A stretch of DNA of 64,000 bases from Acinetobacter zhairuonensis (GCF_022601715.1 NZ_JAKVIM010000016.1:26514-90513), one strand, 5' to 3'. Shown: positions 35,835 through 44,376, numbered from the stretch's first letter. The notes: a model not told the origin generated them from the sequence alone. Made by a program: numbers and translations.

Positions 35835-36395
35835 TTATTCTGGATGTGCTGTTCTTACTAATTTAGTCACATCATAACCATATTGACGTGCTGTTTGTAG
35901 GTAAGATTGGTAGGTCGCTTCGTCAATTTGTGGACTACGTGACAATATCCATAAATATTTATGGCTAGGACCACCGACCAATGCCACCTTATATTCAGGA
36001 TCCACTCTTAAAATCCAATAATCACCTTTGGTAAAAGGAATCCATCTTAAGCCAGCAGGTAAAAAACTGACCTTTAACTGACTCATACCAACATTTTGCG
36101 GATAAGCGACACCCTGCGATGAAATGGTTTCACCCGTTTTCGTACGACAGCTATTTAGGACACCAAGCGTCTTATCTGAGTTAAGCGTATAATTTGCAGT
36201 CGTGTTACTGGCACAATTACGCTGAAAGTACATGGGCAAATGCGCGATTTCGTACCATTGTCCAACATATTGATGAATATCAATTTCACTGACGGCTTGC
36301 GGCTTGGATACTTCAGCTTGAGCTGACAATGATGAGAATAAACTAACACAGATAATTGCGGCACAGCTTAGGGATGTTTTAAAGAAATTTTGCAT
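35835..36395 (-). CDS. blc: Lipocalin (Blc-like)
   Basis: 186 residues with a signal peptide (cleavage near AQA) and lipocalin motifs: GQWYEIAHLPMYFQ (the GxW signature), a second conserved region YWILRVDPEYKVALVGGPS and WILSRSP. Unlike E. coli Blc no lipobox cysteine follows the signal peptide, so this form is probably soluble in the periplasm. Bacterial lipocalins bind lysophospholipids and fatty acids under membrane stress. It points the same way as, and lies 125 bases upstream of, the desaturase operon, consistent with a lipid-repair role. Confidence 0.9.
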   Translation of the reverse strand: MQNFFKTSLSCAAIICVSLFSSLSAQAEVSKPQAVSEIDIHQYVGQWYEIAHLPMYFQRNCASNTTANYTLNSDKTLGVLNSCRTKTGETISSQGVAYPQNVGMSQLKVSFLPAGLRWIPFTKGDYWILRVDPEYKVALVGGPSHKYLWILSRSPQIDEATYQSYLQTARQYGYDVTKLVRTAHPE

Positions 36396-36589
36396 TACTC
36401 AACCTATTCATCATATTTTTTTCAAAATACACGACGCCCTTGTGAACAAAGCGTGAATTTAATCTGGGTATCCTTCCCCCCACTGTTCAATGCTTAACCT
36501 ATTGAGTTCTTTACTTATGTTTAACCTAGCCCCCATAAGTTTGGTTTTCCTATTCAATACGAATTTTTAAAACCGTTGGATCTGCAAAG

Positions 36590-36618
36590 AAAAAGGCTGA
36601 TTTTGTATCAGCCTTTTT
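36590..36618. terminator. Terminator after hiuH
   Basis: Perfect 11-bp stem AAAAAGGCTGA / TCAGCCTTTTT with a 7-base loop, starting 5 bases beyond the hiuH stop; a TTTTTCTTT tail follows on the minus strand. The plus side also ends in T residues. Confidence 0.88.
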
Positions 36619-36623
36619 AAAGA

Positions 36624-37025
36624 TTAATTACCTCGATAGGTCGAATATCCATAAGGACTTAACAACAAGGGAATGTGGTAGTGACTAACACTGCCATCGA
36701 CTTTGAAAATGACAGGGACTTCTGGGAAAAAAGTGTTCTGATGATGCTTTTTGAACCAATCCCCAGTTTTGAACGTGACCTTATAAATCCCTTGCTCTAA
36801 CTGCTGATTTTCAGGAAACAGTGCCGTAATACGACCATTCGCTCCCGTAAATTGCTGATTCAGCTTGACCCAGTGATTGCCTGAACTCTTTTCAAGCACC
36901 ACCTCAACATTGGCAGATGGTAAACCATTTTCTAGATTTAACACATGCACACTTAACGGGTTATTTTGTGCAAAAGCCATTGAAGTGAATAACAGCGTAG
37001 AGAGTGGTAAAAATTGCTTTAACAT
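36624..37025 (-). CDS. hiuH: 5-hydroxyisourate hydrolase (transthyretin-like), periplasmic
   Basis: 133 residues from the ATG at 37025 (AAGGA upstream; longer frames run into glcG). Signal peptide to about AFA, then SVHVLNLENGLPSANVEV, GRITALFP and HYHIPLLLSPYGYSTYRGN. The family's active His and Arg and the C-terminal tetrapeptide are present, though the usual YRGS end is YRGN here. It hydrolyses 5-hydroxyisourate, a urate oxidation product, and is exported as in E. coli. It is 10 bases after the GlcG/HbpS gene and, as in E. coli, next to an HprRS-like two-component system. Confidence 0.9.
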   Translation of the reverse strand: MLKQFLPLSTLLFTSMAFAQNNPLSVHVLNLENGLPSANVEVVLEKSSGNHWVKLNQQFTGANGRITALFPENQQLEQGIYKVTFKTGDWFKKHHQNTFFPEVPVIFKVDGSVSHYHIPLLLSPYGYSTYRGN

Positions 37026-37035
37026 GATGGAATCC

Positions 37036-37527
37036 TTAATGATTAAAACTAGATTGAATGGCTGCTTCAGCGCAATATTGGTCATTTTTGGCACCTCCTG
37101 CGCCCGCAACGCCAATTGCACCGACCACCTGATTTTCATAACGAACAGGTACACCCCCACCTAACAACAGTAAATCCGATACGGTGGTTAAATTTTTTGC
37201 ATCACTGTTTTCATGGGCATTTTGACTTAACAACAAGGTTGCTGTTTTGGTTGATAAAGCGGTATAAGCTTTCTTCTCGGCAGCCCCCAAATTATGAGGT
37301 CCCACCGTTTCATGCCTGCTCGCTATCAAGGTATTTCCTCCCCGATCCACCACTACTACAGCAATGTTGTGCTGTATTTTTTGACATGCAGCCACCGCAG
37401 CATCAACAAGGGTTTGTGCAGCTTTGGAATCGAGTGAATAAACTTGATTCAATTGAACGGTTTGTGCAAAAGTACTGCTACTCATCAGCATTACTGTTAA
37501 AACAAGCCCTTTAAGTTGGTTCATCAT
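37036..37527 (-). CDS. GlcG/HbpS-family periplasmic protein
   Basis: 163 residues with a signal peptide (to about TFA) and the GlcG/HbpS domain: AVAACQKIQHNIAVVVVDRG, KKAYTALSTKTAT, GGGVPVRYENQVVGAIGVAG. Relatives bind heme or cobalamin-like ligands, and Streptomyces HbpS senses oxidative stress with a two-component system. Here it leads a two-gene unit with hiuH and is divergent from an HprRS-like pair, so it is probably part of a periplasmic oxidant response. Heme binding itself is not shown by the sequence. Confidence 0.82.
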   Translation of the reverse strand: MMNQLKGLVLTVMLMSSSTFAQTVQLNQVYSLDSKAAQTLVDAAVAACQKIQHNIAVVVVDRGGNTLIASRHETVGPHNLGAAEKKAYTALSTKTATLLLSQNAHENSDAKNLTTVSDLLLLGGGVPVRYENQVVGAIGVAGAGGAKNDQYCAEAAIQSSFNH

Positions 37528-37579
37528 AATTGCCCTGAATTAAGTTTTAAAAATCTTATACAACCTAAATAATTTGAAG

Positions 37580-37608
37580 CATGACAATCACATTACAAAG
37601 TTGTCATC
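37580..37608. promoter_or_regulatory. HprR/CusR-type operator between glcG-hiuH and hprRS
   Basis: Three half-sites: CATGACAA (37580-37587), CATTACAA (37591-37598, 11 bp later in the same direction) and the inverted TTGTCATC (37601-37608). The last two form CATTACAA-N2-TTGTCATC, which matches the HprR box as I recall it (CATTACAA-N2-TTGTAATG) with two changes. It lies in the middle of the 102-base divergent gap. Confidence 0.8.
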
Positions 37609-37629
37609 TTCAAAAAGAGTCTGAACAAA

Positions 37630-38301
37630 ATGTGTATTCTGATTATCGAAGATGAAGTGAAAATCGCCTCATATCTGGTGAAGGGCTTAAATGAATCTGG
37701 CTACGCGGCTGAATGTGTCCATTCAGGGCTCGAAGGCTTGGAAAAACTCAAGATGCATCCATACACTTTAGTCATATTAGATGTGATGCTGCCCGATATT
37801 GATGGCTGGGCAGTATTAAAAGTCTTACGTCAATTTTCCCATATACCCGTGATTTTTCTCACCGCTAAAGACCAGATTATTGATAGGGTCAAAGGTCTGG
37901 AACTGGGTGCCGACGACTATCTGGCCAAGCCTTTTTCTTATATTGAATTACTCGCACGGATTAAAAGTCTGCTGAGACGGCAACAGTATGTTCAGGAAAA
38001 TGAGCTATGGATTGGCAACTTAAAAATGGACTTAATCCATCATAAAGTTTGGCGTAATGAGCAACTGATTGAACTCAGCAAAAAGGAATTTAATCTATTG
38101 CGTTTTATGCTACAGCATCCAAATGAAATAATTACGCGCAGGCAAATTGCTTCCGAAGTTTGGCATATCAATTTTGATACCGATACAAATTTTATTGATG
38201 TAGCCGTACGCCGCTTGCGCAGCAAAATTGATGAAGGTCATGATATAAAACTCATTCATACTGTTCGTGGTTTGGGCTATAAAATTTCGGTTGAAGCATA
38301 A
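37630..38301 (+). CDS. hprR: HprR/CusR-like response regulator
   Basis: 223 residues. Receiver with E7-D8, phospho-acceptor Asp51 (LVILDVMLPDIDGW) and the ADDYLAKPF lysine, then a winged helix (LSKKEFNLLRFMLQHP and NFIDVAVRRLRSKID). It belongs to the CusR/HprR/QseB branch. Divergent hiuH, and an operator of the right type between them, favour HprR, which in E. coli responds to hydrogen peroxide and controls hiuH. A metal-responsive CusR role is the alternative, but no copper genes are near. Its TAA shares one base with the kinase ATG. Confidence 0.84.
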   Translation: MCILIIEDEVKIASYLVKGLNESGYAAECVHSGLEGLEKLKMHPYTLVILDVMLPDIDGWAVLKVLRQFSHIPVIFLTAKDQIIDRVKGLELGADDYLAKPFSYIELLARIKSLLRRQQYVQENELWIGNLKMDLIHHKVWRNEQLIELSKKEFNLLRFMLQHPNEIITRRQIASEVWHINFDTDTNFIDVAVRRLRSKIDEGHDIKLIHTVRGLGYKISVEA

Positions 38302-39680
38302 TGTTCAAACCCATTCGCTCCCTAGAACTTCGATTAACCCTGTTGGTCACATTGTGCGCTGCCATGGTCTTGTGCGCTGTCGCATTTATGACTTATCTAG
38401 GCATCAACCAGATTTTAATTGCCCAGCAAGATCGAGCTTTGGTAGAGCGAATTGAGCGACTGGAAATATTGCTGCAAGACAGTCGCAATATTGAACAGAT
38501 TATCGCGCGCCCGAAGCTGTATCAAAACATGTTGGGAAATCAGGATAATTTGTTTTTATTGATTCAGGGCGATCAGATTCTGATTAATATCAATCCACTT
38601 GCTATTCCACTGCCTGAGTTTACTCATCAGCCCAAAATTCAATTCCGTGATTTATCAGCACATGCTTACCCGACCCGTATTGCGTGGAAAACCATTCAAA
38701 TCAATCAGCAACCTTATGTATTAATTGCAGGCAAACAGTGGTCTGAACGTTTAGCCATCATTGCACCTTTTCAAAAGCGTCTTTTCCTCTATGTATTCAC
38801 AGGAATCTTGGCGATTCTCATCCTCTGTGCCATTGCTAGCCATCTGGGATTGAAGGCATTAAGAACCCTGCGGGAACAAACCCATGCGATTAATATTCAG
38901 CAACTTGAACAGCGACTCAATCTGACCCATCCCCCTCAAGAGATTGAACAACTGGCATCCGATATCAACGCCATGCTCGACCGTATTGAAATGGGGTATA
39001 GCCAACTGAGTCGTTTCTCTGAAGACATTGCGCATGAATTTAGAACCCCCTTGAATAATTTAATTGGGCAAACCGAAATTTTACTCATGAGTGAACGCAA
39101 TCCGGCACAATATCAGGAACTCTTGATTTCCAACTTGGAGGATTATCAGCGCTTAAAACGAATGATTGACAGTATGCTATTTCTCGCCCGCGCAGATGCG
39201 CATAAAGTTGGCTTAAACAAGCAGAGGATTCAACTCCAGCCCTTCATAGAACATCTTTGCAGTATTTTCGAATATCAAGCCGAAGAGCAAGACTGCAATG
39301 TTGTATTCAGGCTTGAAGCGACTGAGTTATGGGCAGATTCTGAACTGTTACAACAAGCGCTGTATAATCTGATATCAAATGCACTGATCCACGGCGGCAA
39401 TCACAGAAGCATTTTTGTGGTGAGCCAACGAAAGATGATTAATAACATGCATATGATTTCATTATCTGTAATCACCAGTGGTTTAGAGATTGCCTCTGAG
39501 CATTTGCCGCATATCTTTGAGCGATTTTATCAGTGCAATTCCAGCAGACAAAGTCATCATCAAACTGGCGGTTTAGGACTATCCATTGTGGCATCCATTA
39601 TGACGCTTCATCAAGGGATGTATCAGGCAGTCAATAGCGCAGAAGGCATCTGCTTTGAACTGCTTTTCCCAGAAGCGTGA
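38301..39680 (+). CDS. hprS: HprS/CusS-like sensor histidine kinase
   Basis: 459 residues of the heavy-metal-sensor-kinase type: membrane helices about 12-34 and 161-182 around a periplasmic domain, HAMP, phospho-acceptor His245 (FSEDIAHEFRTPLNNL), N box (LLQQALYNLISNALIHG) and G2 (GGLGLSIV). The G1 box is degenerate (ITSGLEI); in this branch the usual D-x-G-x-G is commonly N-x-G, and here even the Asn is a Thr. E. coli HprS senses peroxide. Starts on the last base of the regulator's stop, so the two are translationally coupled. Confidence 0.82.
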   Translation: MFKPIRSLELRLTLLVTLCAAMVLCAVAFMTYLGINQILIAQQDRALVERIERLEILLQDSRNIEQIIARPKLYQNMLGNQDNLFLLIQGDQILININPLAIPLPEFTHQPKIQFRDLSAHAYPTRIAWKTIQINQQPYVLIAGKQWSERLAIIAPFQKRLFLYVFTGILAILILCAIASHLGLKALRTLREQTHAINIQQLEQRLNLTHPPQEIEQLASDINAMLDRIEMGYSQLSRFSEDIAHEFRTPLNNLIGQTEILLMSERNPAQYQELLISNLEDYQRLKRMIDSMLFLARADAHKVGLNKQRIQLQPFIEHLCSIFEYQAEEQDCNVVFRLEATELWADSELLQQALYNLISNALIHGGNHRSIFVVSQRKMINNMHMISLSVITSGLEIASEHLPHIFERFYQCNSSRQSHHQTGGLGLSIVASIMTLHQGMYQAVNSAEGICFELLFPEA

Positions 39681-39687
39681 TTCACAA

Positions 39688-40407
39688 TCACACTGAGTTT
39701 ATCTCATTTTTGGAATCACTCTGAATTTTCCCATCCACCAGATTAATGGTTCTATCACACGTTGCCGATAATCTTGGATCATGCGTGACCAACAACACGG
39801 CACAGTCATGTTCACGATGTACTTTGCGAAATAATTCAAACATTTCCGCAGCCGTTTGAGTATCCAGATTTCCAGTCGGTTCATCGGCTAACAGTAATGC
39901 TGGCTTGGTTATCAGCGCTCGAGCAATTGCCACACGCTGCTGCTGTCCGCCAGAAAGCTCATTTGGTTTACGATCCGCAAATTTTTCCAATCCTACTGCG
40001 GCTAATAATTCATGGGCATATTGCAGTGCAGATTGATCAGGCTTACCCTGCTTCAGCATTAACGGCATCAGGACATTATTTAAAGCAGTAAATGCCTGTA
40101 TAAGATGATGGAACTGAAACACAAAACCGATGCTACTCCCCCGCAGCGCAGTCCGTCTGACATCATCCATACCGCTTGTGGCATGACCGAGCAAGTACAA
40201 CTCGCCACTGCTTGGCTGATCTAATAAGCCCAGAATATTCAATAAAGTACTTTTACCTGAACCTGAAGGACCTATGAGCGCGGCAAAATCATTGCGCTCA
40301 ATACATAGATCAATACCGTGCAGCACCTCCACTTCATTGGGTTGCCCAACGTTATAAGATTTTCGTAATGCCTCTAAACGCAATACTTCCTGAGACTGAT
40401 CAGACAT
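39688..40407 (-). CDS. ABC transporter ATP-binding subunit (MacB/LolD type)
   Basis: 239 residues with Walker [13 protein letters not shown]-loop FVFQ, signature [15 protein letters not shown], Walker [14 protein letters not shown] and switch His in LLVTHDPRL. It is the LolD/MacB type that pairs with FtsX-like permeases. Its start overlaps the permease by 8 bases and it is the last gene of a three-gene exporter operon (adaptor, permease, ATPase). It converges on hprS with a 7-base gap. Confidence 0.9.
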   Translation of the reverse strand: MSDQSQEVLRLEALRKSYNVGQPNEVEVLHGIDLCIERNDFAALIGPSGSGKSTLLNILGLLDQPSSGELYLLGHATSGMDDVRRTALRGSSIGFVFQFHHLIQAFTALNNVLMPLMLKQGKPDQSALQYAHELLAAVGLEKFADRKPNELSGGQQQRVAIARALITKPALLLADEPTGNLDTQTAAEMFELFRKVHREHDCAVLLVTHDPRLSATCDRTINLVDGKIQSDSKNEINSV

Positions 40408-41623
40408 GACGAATCGCCTCCACAGGGTCTAATGCAGCAGCTCTACGTGATGGGACTGCCGCAGCCAACACACCCGTCAATGTCGCCAATAATACTGCCA
40501 AGAGGATAAGCTGGATTGATATTGAAATATGAAACAAGCGTGGACCAAACTGATTAAATACCCAGACTAAACCACAACTGACTACACTCCCTAAAATCGA
40601 ACCGAGCAGCCCAAAAATTGCCCCTTGAAACAAGAACACTCTTAAAATCTGCGATTGGGTCGCCCCCGTAGCACGCAAAATCCCAATTTCCCGTGTGCGC
40701 TGCACCACGCTCACCGACATGACACTGGCAATGCCAAAAGCGACTGAAATCGCAACAAAAACAATAATCATATTGGTCGAAAGGCTCTGTGCTGTAATCG
40801 CATTCATTAATTGGGCATTGGTTTCAATCCAGCTTTCAGCTTTTAATGACGTCAGGCGTCCGACTTGAGCGGCGATTTGATCGGCCTGAAAAATATCTTG
40901 GATCGTCAGATCAATCACGGTGACCCCACCTGGCAGATTGAGCAAAGATTGCGCCTGTTTCAAATCCAGATAAACATAGCGTGCATCCAATTCACGCACA
41001 CCGAGTTCAAATATTCCAGAGATATTCACCACGGCATTTTTCTGTTGCCCAGTATCAAGCCTTAGTTTACTCCCGACTTGCACCCCCAAATCTTTAGCCA
41101 ATTGGCGACCAATTAATACATTATCCGCACTCACCTGTAATTGACCACTCAGCATATATTGCTTTAACGGAATAATCTGTTGATAACGTTCAAGATTAAT
41201 ACCAACCAATGCAACAGATTCAATCGCATCTCCGCGCTGTACAAATGCTGGACCAGAGACCACAGGGGAAACAGCAGTCAATACGGGTAACTGATCTAAA
41301 GTCTCCGTAATCTGTTGCCAATTGTTAATCGAACGCAAGCGCTGCGCCCGCTTATCTTCTTGTAATAACTGAAGCGTTCCAGTTACTGGTGGCACAATCT
41401 GGTTGACCTCATCTGGTGAGAGCAACCGAATATGTGCTTGCGTTCCTAAAGTACGCTCCACAATATTCGATTGTAAGCCATGAATTAACGCGCTAATGAA
41501 CACAATCACCGCGACCCCAACGGCAACACCGACTGTGATCATAACGGACTGTGCACGACCCTCTCGCAAAAAACTGATTGCGATGGTCCACTCTGTCCAA
41601 AGTCGCCCAAAAATGTTTTTCAA
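40400..41623 (-). CDS. FtsX-like ABC permease of a MacAB-type exporter
   Basis: 407 residues: one N-terminal membrane helix (SVMITVGVAVGVAVIVFISALI), a large periplasmic domain, then three C-terminal helices typical of MacB/LolC/FtsX permeases. VQRTREIGILRATGATQSQI is the coupling segment that touches the ATPase. With the adaptor (4-base ATGA overlap) and the ATPase it should form a mechanotransmission exporter for a drug, peptide or lipid. The substrate is unknown, and no outer-membrane channel is encoded nearby. Confidence 0.88.
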   Translation of the reverse strand: MKNIFGRLWTEWTIAISFLREGRAQSVMITVGVAVGVAVIVFISALIHGLQSNIVERTLGTQAHIRLLSPDEVNQIVPPVTGTLQLLQEDKRAQRLRSINNWQQITETLDQLPVLTAVSPVVSGPAFVQRGDAIESVALVGINLERYQQIIPLKQYMLSGQLQVSADNVLIGRQLAKDLGVQVGSKLRLDTGQQKNAVVNISGIFELGVRELDARYVYLDLKQAQSLLNLPGGVTVIDLTIQDIFQADQIAAQVGRLTSLKAESWIETNAQLMNAITAQSLSTNMIIVFVAISVAFGIASVMSVSVVQRTREIGILRATGATQSQILRVFLFQGAIFGLLGSILGSVVSCGLVWVFNQFGPRLFHISISIQLILLAVLLATLTGVLAAAVPSRRAAALDPVEAIRHV

Positions 41624-42843
41624 TCGAATTTCACCGGTAATTCATTTTTGCTATCTGTCTGATCCGCCTGATTGTGCAATACACGTTTTTTGTGCTCTAT
41701 GCGGACTCGTGTACCATCTTTAAGCGCTGATTCTGCATCGGCAAGGACTTGATCGCCCTCTTTCAATCCAGAAATAACTTCCGACATGACCAAACCACGT
41801 AAACCCAGTGTAATTTGGTGACGTTGAATTTTGCCATCTCTTACTAAAATAACCATGGCGCGTTTTCCACTTATACTGCTTAAAGCATCATTCGGAATGA
41901 CCAGTGCTCGCTCGCGTTTGTTGGTTTCAACATTCACCGATACTGTCATGTCCTGACGTAAATAATCAGGTACTGGATCAACTGTTAATCGAACGTCTAC
42001 TGTGCCACGCTGCGAATCAATACTCGGGGCAATAAAGTTAATCTGCGCAGGAAATGGTTGATCTGGATAGGCATCCGCAATGACTGCCGCTTTTTGCTGT
42101 AAAGCCAGTAGGGGTAAATTGCGTTCATCAAAGGGTACTCGAATTTCAGTAGCACCATCCAGTGCAATAGTGAAGAGTGTCTGGCTTGGTTGTACCAAAT
42201 CCCCTGGCTCTACATTACGGGTTAAAACGATACCATCGACTTCAGCACGAATTTTGGTCTTGGCAAGTTGAGCTTGTAATGCGGCTAGTCGTTCACGCAA
42301 CATGGTCTCTTCAACATTACCTTTGGCTAAAGCCGCTGCTTTTAATCGAGCTGATTCCAAATTATTACGTGCGAGTCTTTCTGCCTCTATCGATTTCTCT
42401 CGTTCCTCAGCCGACAATATGCCTAATTCTGTACTCTTTCTCCGCACTGCTTCACGGCTGGCTTGTTCAAGCTGAACTTTGGCATTCGCCAGATCGACTT
42501 CAGCTTGCGGACGTTTGCTGGTCGCAAGTTCAATCAATTCTGCTTCTGCCTGTCGCACCTGCGCTGAAATTTCATCCGATTTCAGTACCAAGAGCAAATC
42601 ACCTCGGGAAACCCGATCCCCCTCTTGAACAAATCGTTCAAGGACAACTCCTGTAATTTCACTACCAATCTGCGCCCGCGATACCGTCTCTACCCGTCCT
42701 GATGCGACTACCGTCTGAACCAGTGGACCAGATACAACTGCATAACCAGATAATAGAGGTCCCTGCCACCAGCGATATGTAACAAAGCTCGTTACCAAAA
42801 TAAGTAATATAATTATCAGAGACTTATAATGAGCTAAACGCAA
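41620..42843 (-). CDS. HlyD/MacA-like periplasmic adaptor protein
   Basis: 407 residues anchored by one N-terminal membrane helix (SLIIILLILVTSFVTY). Lipoyl halves VETVSRAQIGSEITGVV and TKIRAEVDGIVLTRNVEPGD flank a long coiled coil (about residues 85-195, rich in Ala, Glu and Lys), and a beta-barrel and membrane-proximal domain follow. This is the adaptor of a MacAB/DevBCA-type exporter, linking the permease to a TolC-like channel. First gene of the operon. Confidence 0.88.
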   Translation of the reverse strand: MRLAHYKSLIIILLILVTSFVTYRWWQGPLLSGYAVVSGPLVQTVVASGRVETVSRAQIGSEITGVVLERFVQEGDRVSRGDLLLVLKSDEISAQVRQAEAELIELATSKRPQAEVDLANAKVQLEQASREAVRRKSTELGILSAEEREKSIEAERLARNNLESARLKAAALAKGNVEETMLRERLAALQAQLAKTKIRAEVDGIVLTRNVEPGDLVQPSQTLFTIALDGATEIRVPFDERNLPLLALQQKAAVIADAYPDQPFPAQINFIAPSIDSQRGTVDVRLTVDPVPDYLRQDMTVSVNVETNKRERALVIPNDALSSISGKRAMVILVRDGKIQRHQITLGLRGLVMSEVISGLKEGDQVLADAESALKDGTRVRIEHKKRVLHNQADQTDSKNELPVKFD

Positions 42844-43129
42844 TACTCTTCTCCAAATTCATTTCATCAATCAATATAAATCAAACCACATTGATTTTTG
42901 AGCTTTTACGTATCAGAAAATCTGTTAATAATGAATCTTTTCAATAAAATTGCTGTATTATTTTTTATATTCTAAATCTCTAAATCGATTAATTTAGCCC
43001 TTTTTATTAAATATTTAGCTTAACTTATATTGCAACCATCATGTAGGCAACAATTATCATATCAACAGTCTTAATAAAAACTCTATACTTTTGATAAGCG
43101 ACTATAAACAGCATAACCACATAACCCCG

Positions 43130-44329
43130 CTATTTTTTTACTATTTTGAAAATTGGCTGCCAGCCCAATCCTATCAGTGCAATAATGCAGAACATCGCGC
43201 CTGTATAGAACGTAAAAGATGGCCCGAGTTGATCCCATAACAGCCCAGCCAACACACTCGCCAACAACATAGCCAATCCACTAACTAAGTTAAAAAAACC
43301 ATACGCTGTGCCGCGCAAGTCTTCTGGAGCAGTATCGGCAACCATGGTCGCCAGTAAACCTTGCGTCATTCCCATATGTACACCCCATAAAGCAACACCT
43401 GCCAACACGACACTCCAATGATCACTCATTGCCAACACCAGATCAGCCGCAATTAAAAATATGAGTCCAAGTACCAGTAATGCCTTGTGGCTCATATGAT
43501 CGGATAACTTTCCAAATGGATAGGCGGACAAGGCATAGACTATATTCATCATCACCATGACCAAAGGTACAAATGCAACTGGGATGCCACCTTGCTGTGC
43601 ACGTAAAACCAGAAATGCCTCGCTAAATCGAGCCAAGGTAAACACTGCACCAATGCCCACCACCCACCAATAGGAAACACCCAAACGTTTCAAATTTTCC
43701 CGCTTGATTGGATTGCTACGTTTATTAGTCTGCGGGCTTTCTGGCTCATGCACGCCAAAGAAAAGTAGTGCGACTGCCAGCGATCCTGGTACCACTGCCA
43801 CCCAGAATACTGCACGGAAATTGTTGTTCCAGAGTAACATTAAGCCAACTGCAAGCAATGGACCGAGAAATGCACCAACTGTATCAAGAGACTGTCGCAA
43901 ACCGAACGCAGCACCCCGTATTTGCGCTGGCACAATGTCAGCCATCAAAGCATCGCGCGGAGCACCTCGAATCCCCTTTCCAGTGCGATCTAACAGCCGA
44001 GCTGTCATTACTAAACCAGTCGTAGTGGCAACAGCAAATAGCGGTTTAGTCAGCGCTCCCATAGCGTAGCCGATCACAGCCAAGCATTTACGCTTTCCCA
44101 GATAATCACTGATAACCCCTGAAAATATTTTAATAATAAGTGCGGTTGCTTCAGCCAACCCCTCGATTAAACCAATTACGAGCACACTGGTGCCGAGTGC
44201 TGTGACCATGAAGATTGGTAATAAGCTATGAATCATTTCCGAAGAGATATCCATAAGCATGCTGACAAAACCGAGTACCCATACACCTGTGGGTATTTTC
44301 TGCCGAGTACTTTGTGGAGGTATCGTCAT
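43130..44329 (-). CDS. MFS transporter
   Basis: 399 residues from the ATG at 44329 (GGATG 8 bases before it). ATGs at 44338 and 44359 are in frame, but a strong inverted repeat (44344-44376) covers the latter, which argues for the downstream start. Twelve helices; the family signature between helices 2 and 3 reads DYLGKRKCLAVIGY and the motif LLDRTGKGIRGAPRDALMADI is characteristic of a group of uncharacterised proteobacterial carriers (MLMDISSEMIHSLLPIF at the start). It stands alone between two intergenic regions. Substrate unknown. Confidence 0.85.
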   Translation of the reverse strand: MTIPPQSTRQKIPTGVWVLGFVSMLMDISSEMIHSLLPIFMVTALGTSVLVIGLIEGLAEATALIIKIFSGVISDYLGKRKCLAVIGYAMGALTKPLFAVATTTGLVMTARLLDRTGKGIRGAPRDALMADIVPAQIRGAAFGLRQSLDTVGAFLGPLLAVGLMLLWNNNFRAVFWVAVVPGSLAVALLFFGVHEPESPQTNKRSNPIKRENLKRLGVSYWWVVGIGAVFTLARFSEAFLVLRAQQGGIPVAFVPLVMVMMNIVYALSAYPFGKLSDHMSHKALLVLGLIFLIAADLVLAMSDHWSVVLAGVALWGVHMGMTQGLLATMVADTAPEDLRGTAYGFFNLVSGLAMLLASVLAGLLWDQLGPSFTFYTGAMFCIIALIGLGWQPIFKIVKK

Positions 44330-44343
44330 AGCCAACATCCAGC

Positions 44344-44376
44344 GGTATCGATATTCCATAAATGAATGTCGATACC
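44344..44376. promoter_or_regulatory. Palindromic operator before the MFS gene
   Basis: 12-bp arms GGTATCGATATT (44344-44355) and AATGTCGATACC (44365-44376) with one mismatch and a 9-base spacer. It lies 15-47 bases upstream of the preferred start at 44329. Likely a binding site for an unlinked repressor or activator. Confidence 0.6.

Noticed and set aside
42177..42656. 159-codon plus-strand frame opposite the MacA-like adaptor
   Set aside because: Antisense shadow of a well-supported gene with no family resemblance.
39688..42843. Classical macAB(-tolC) macrolide exporter
   Set aside because: ATPase and permease are separate genes rather than the fused MacB, and no channel gene is present, so only a MacAB-like label is justified.
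43704..44069. Plus-strand frames of 85-121 codons opposite the MFS gene
   Set aside because: Antisense shadows produced by the codon use of the membrane protein.
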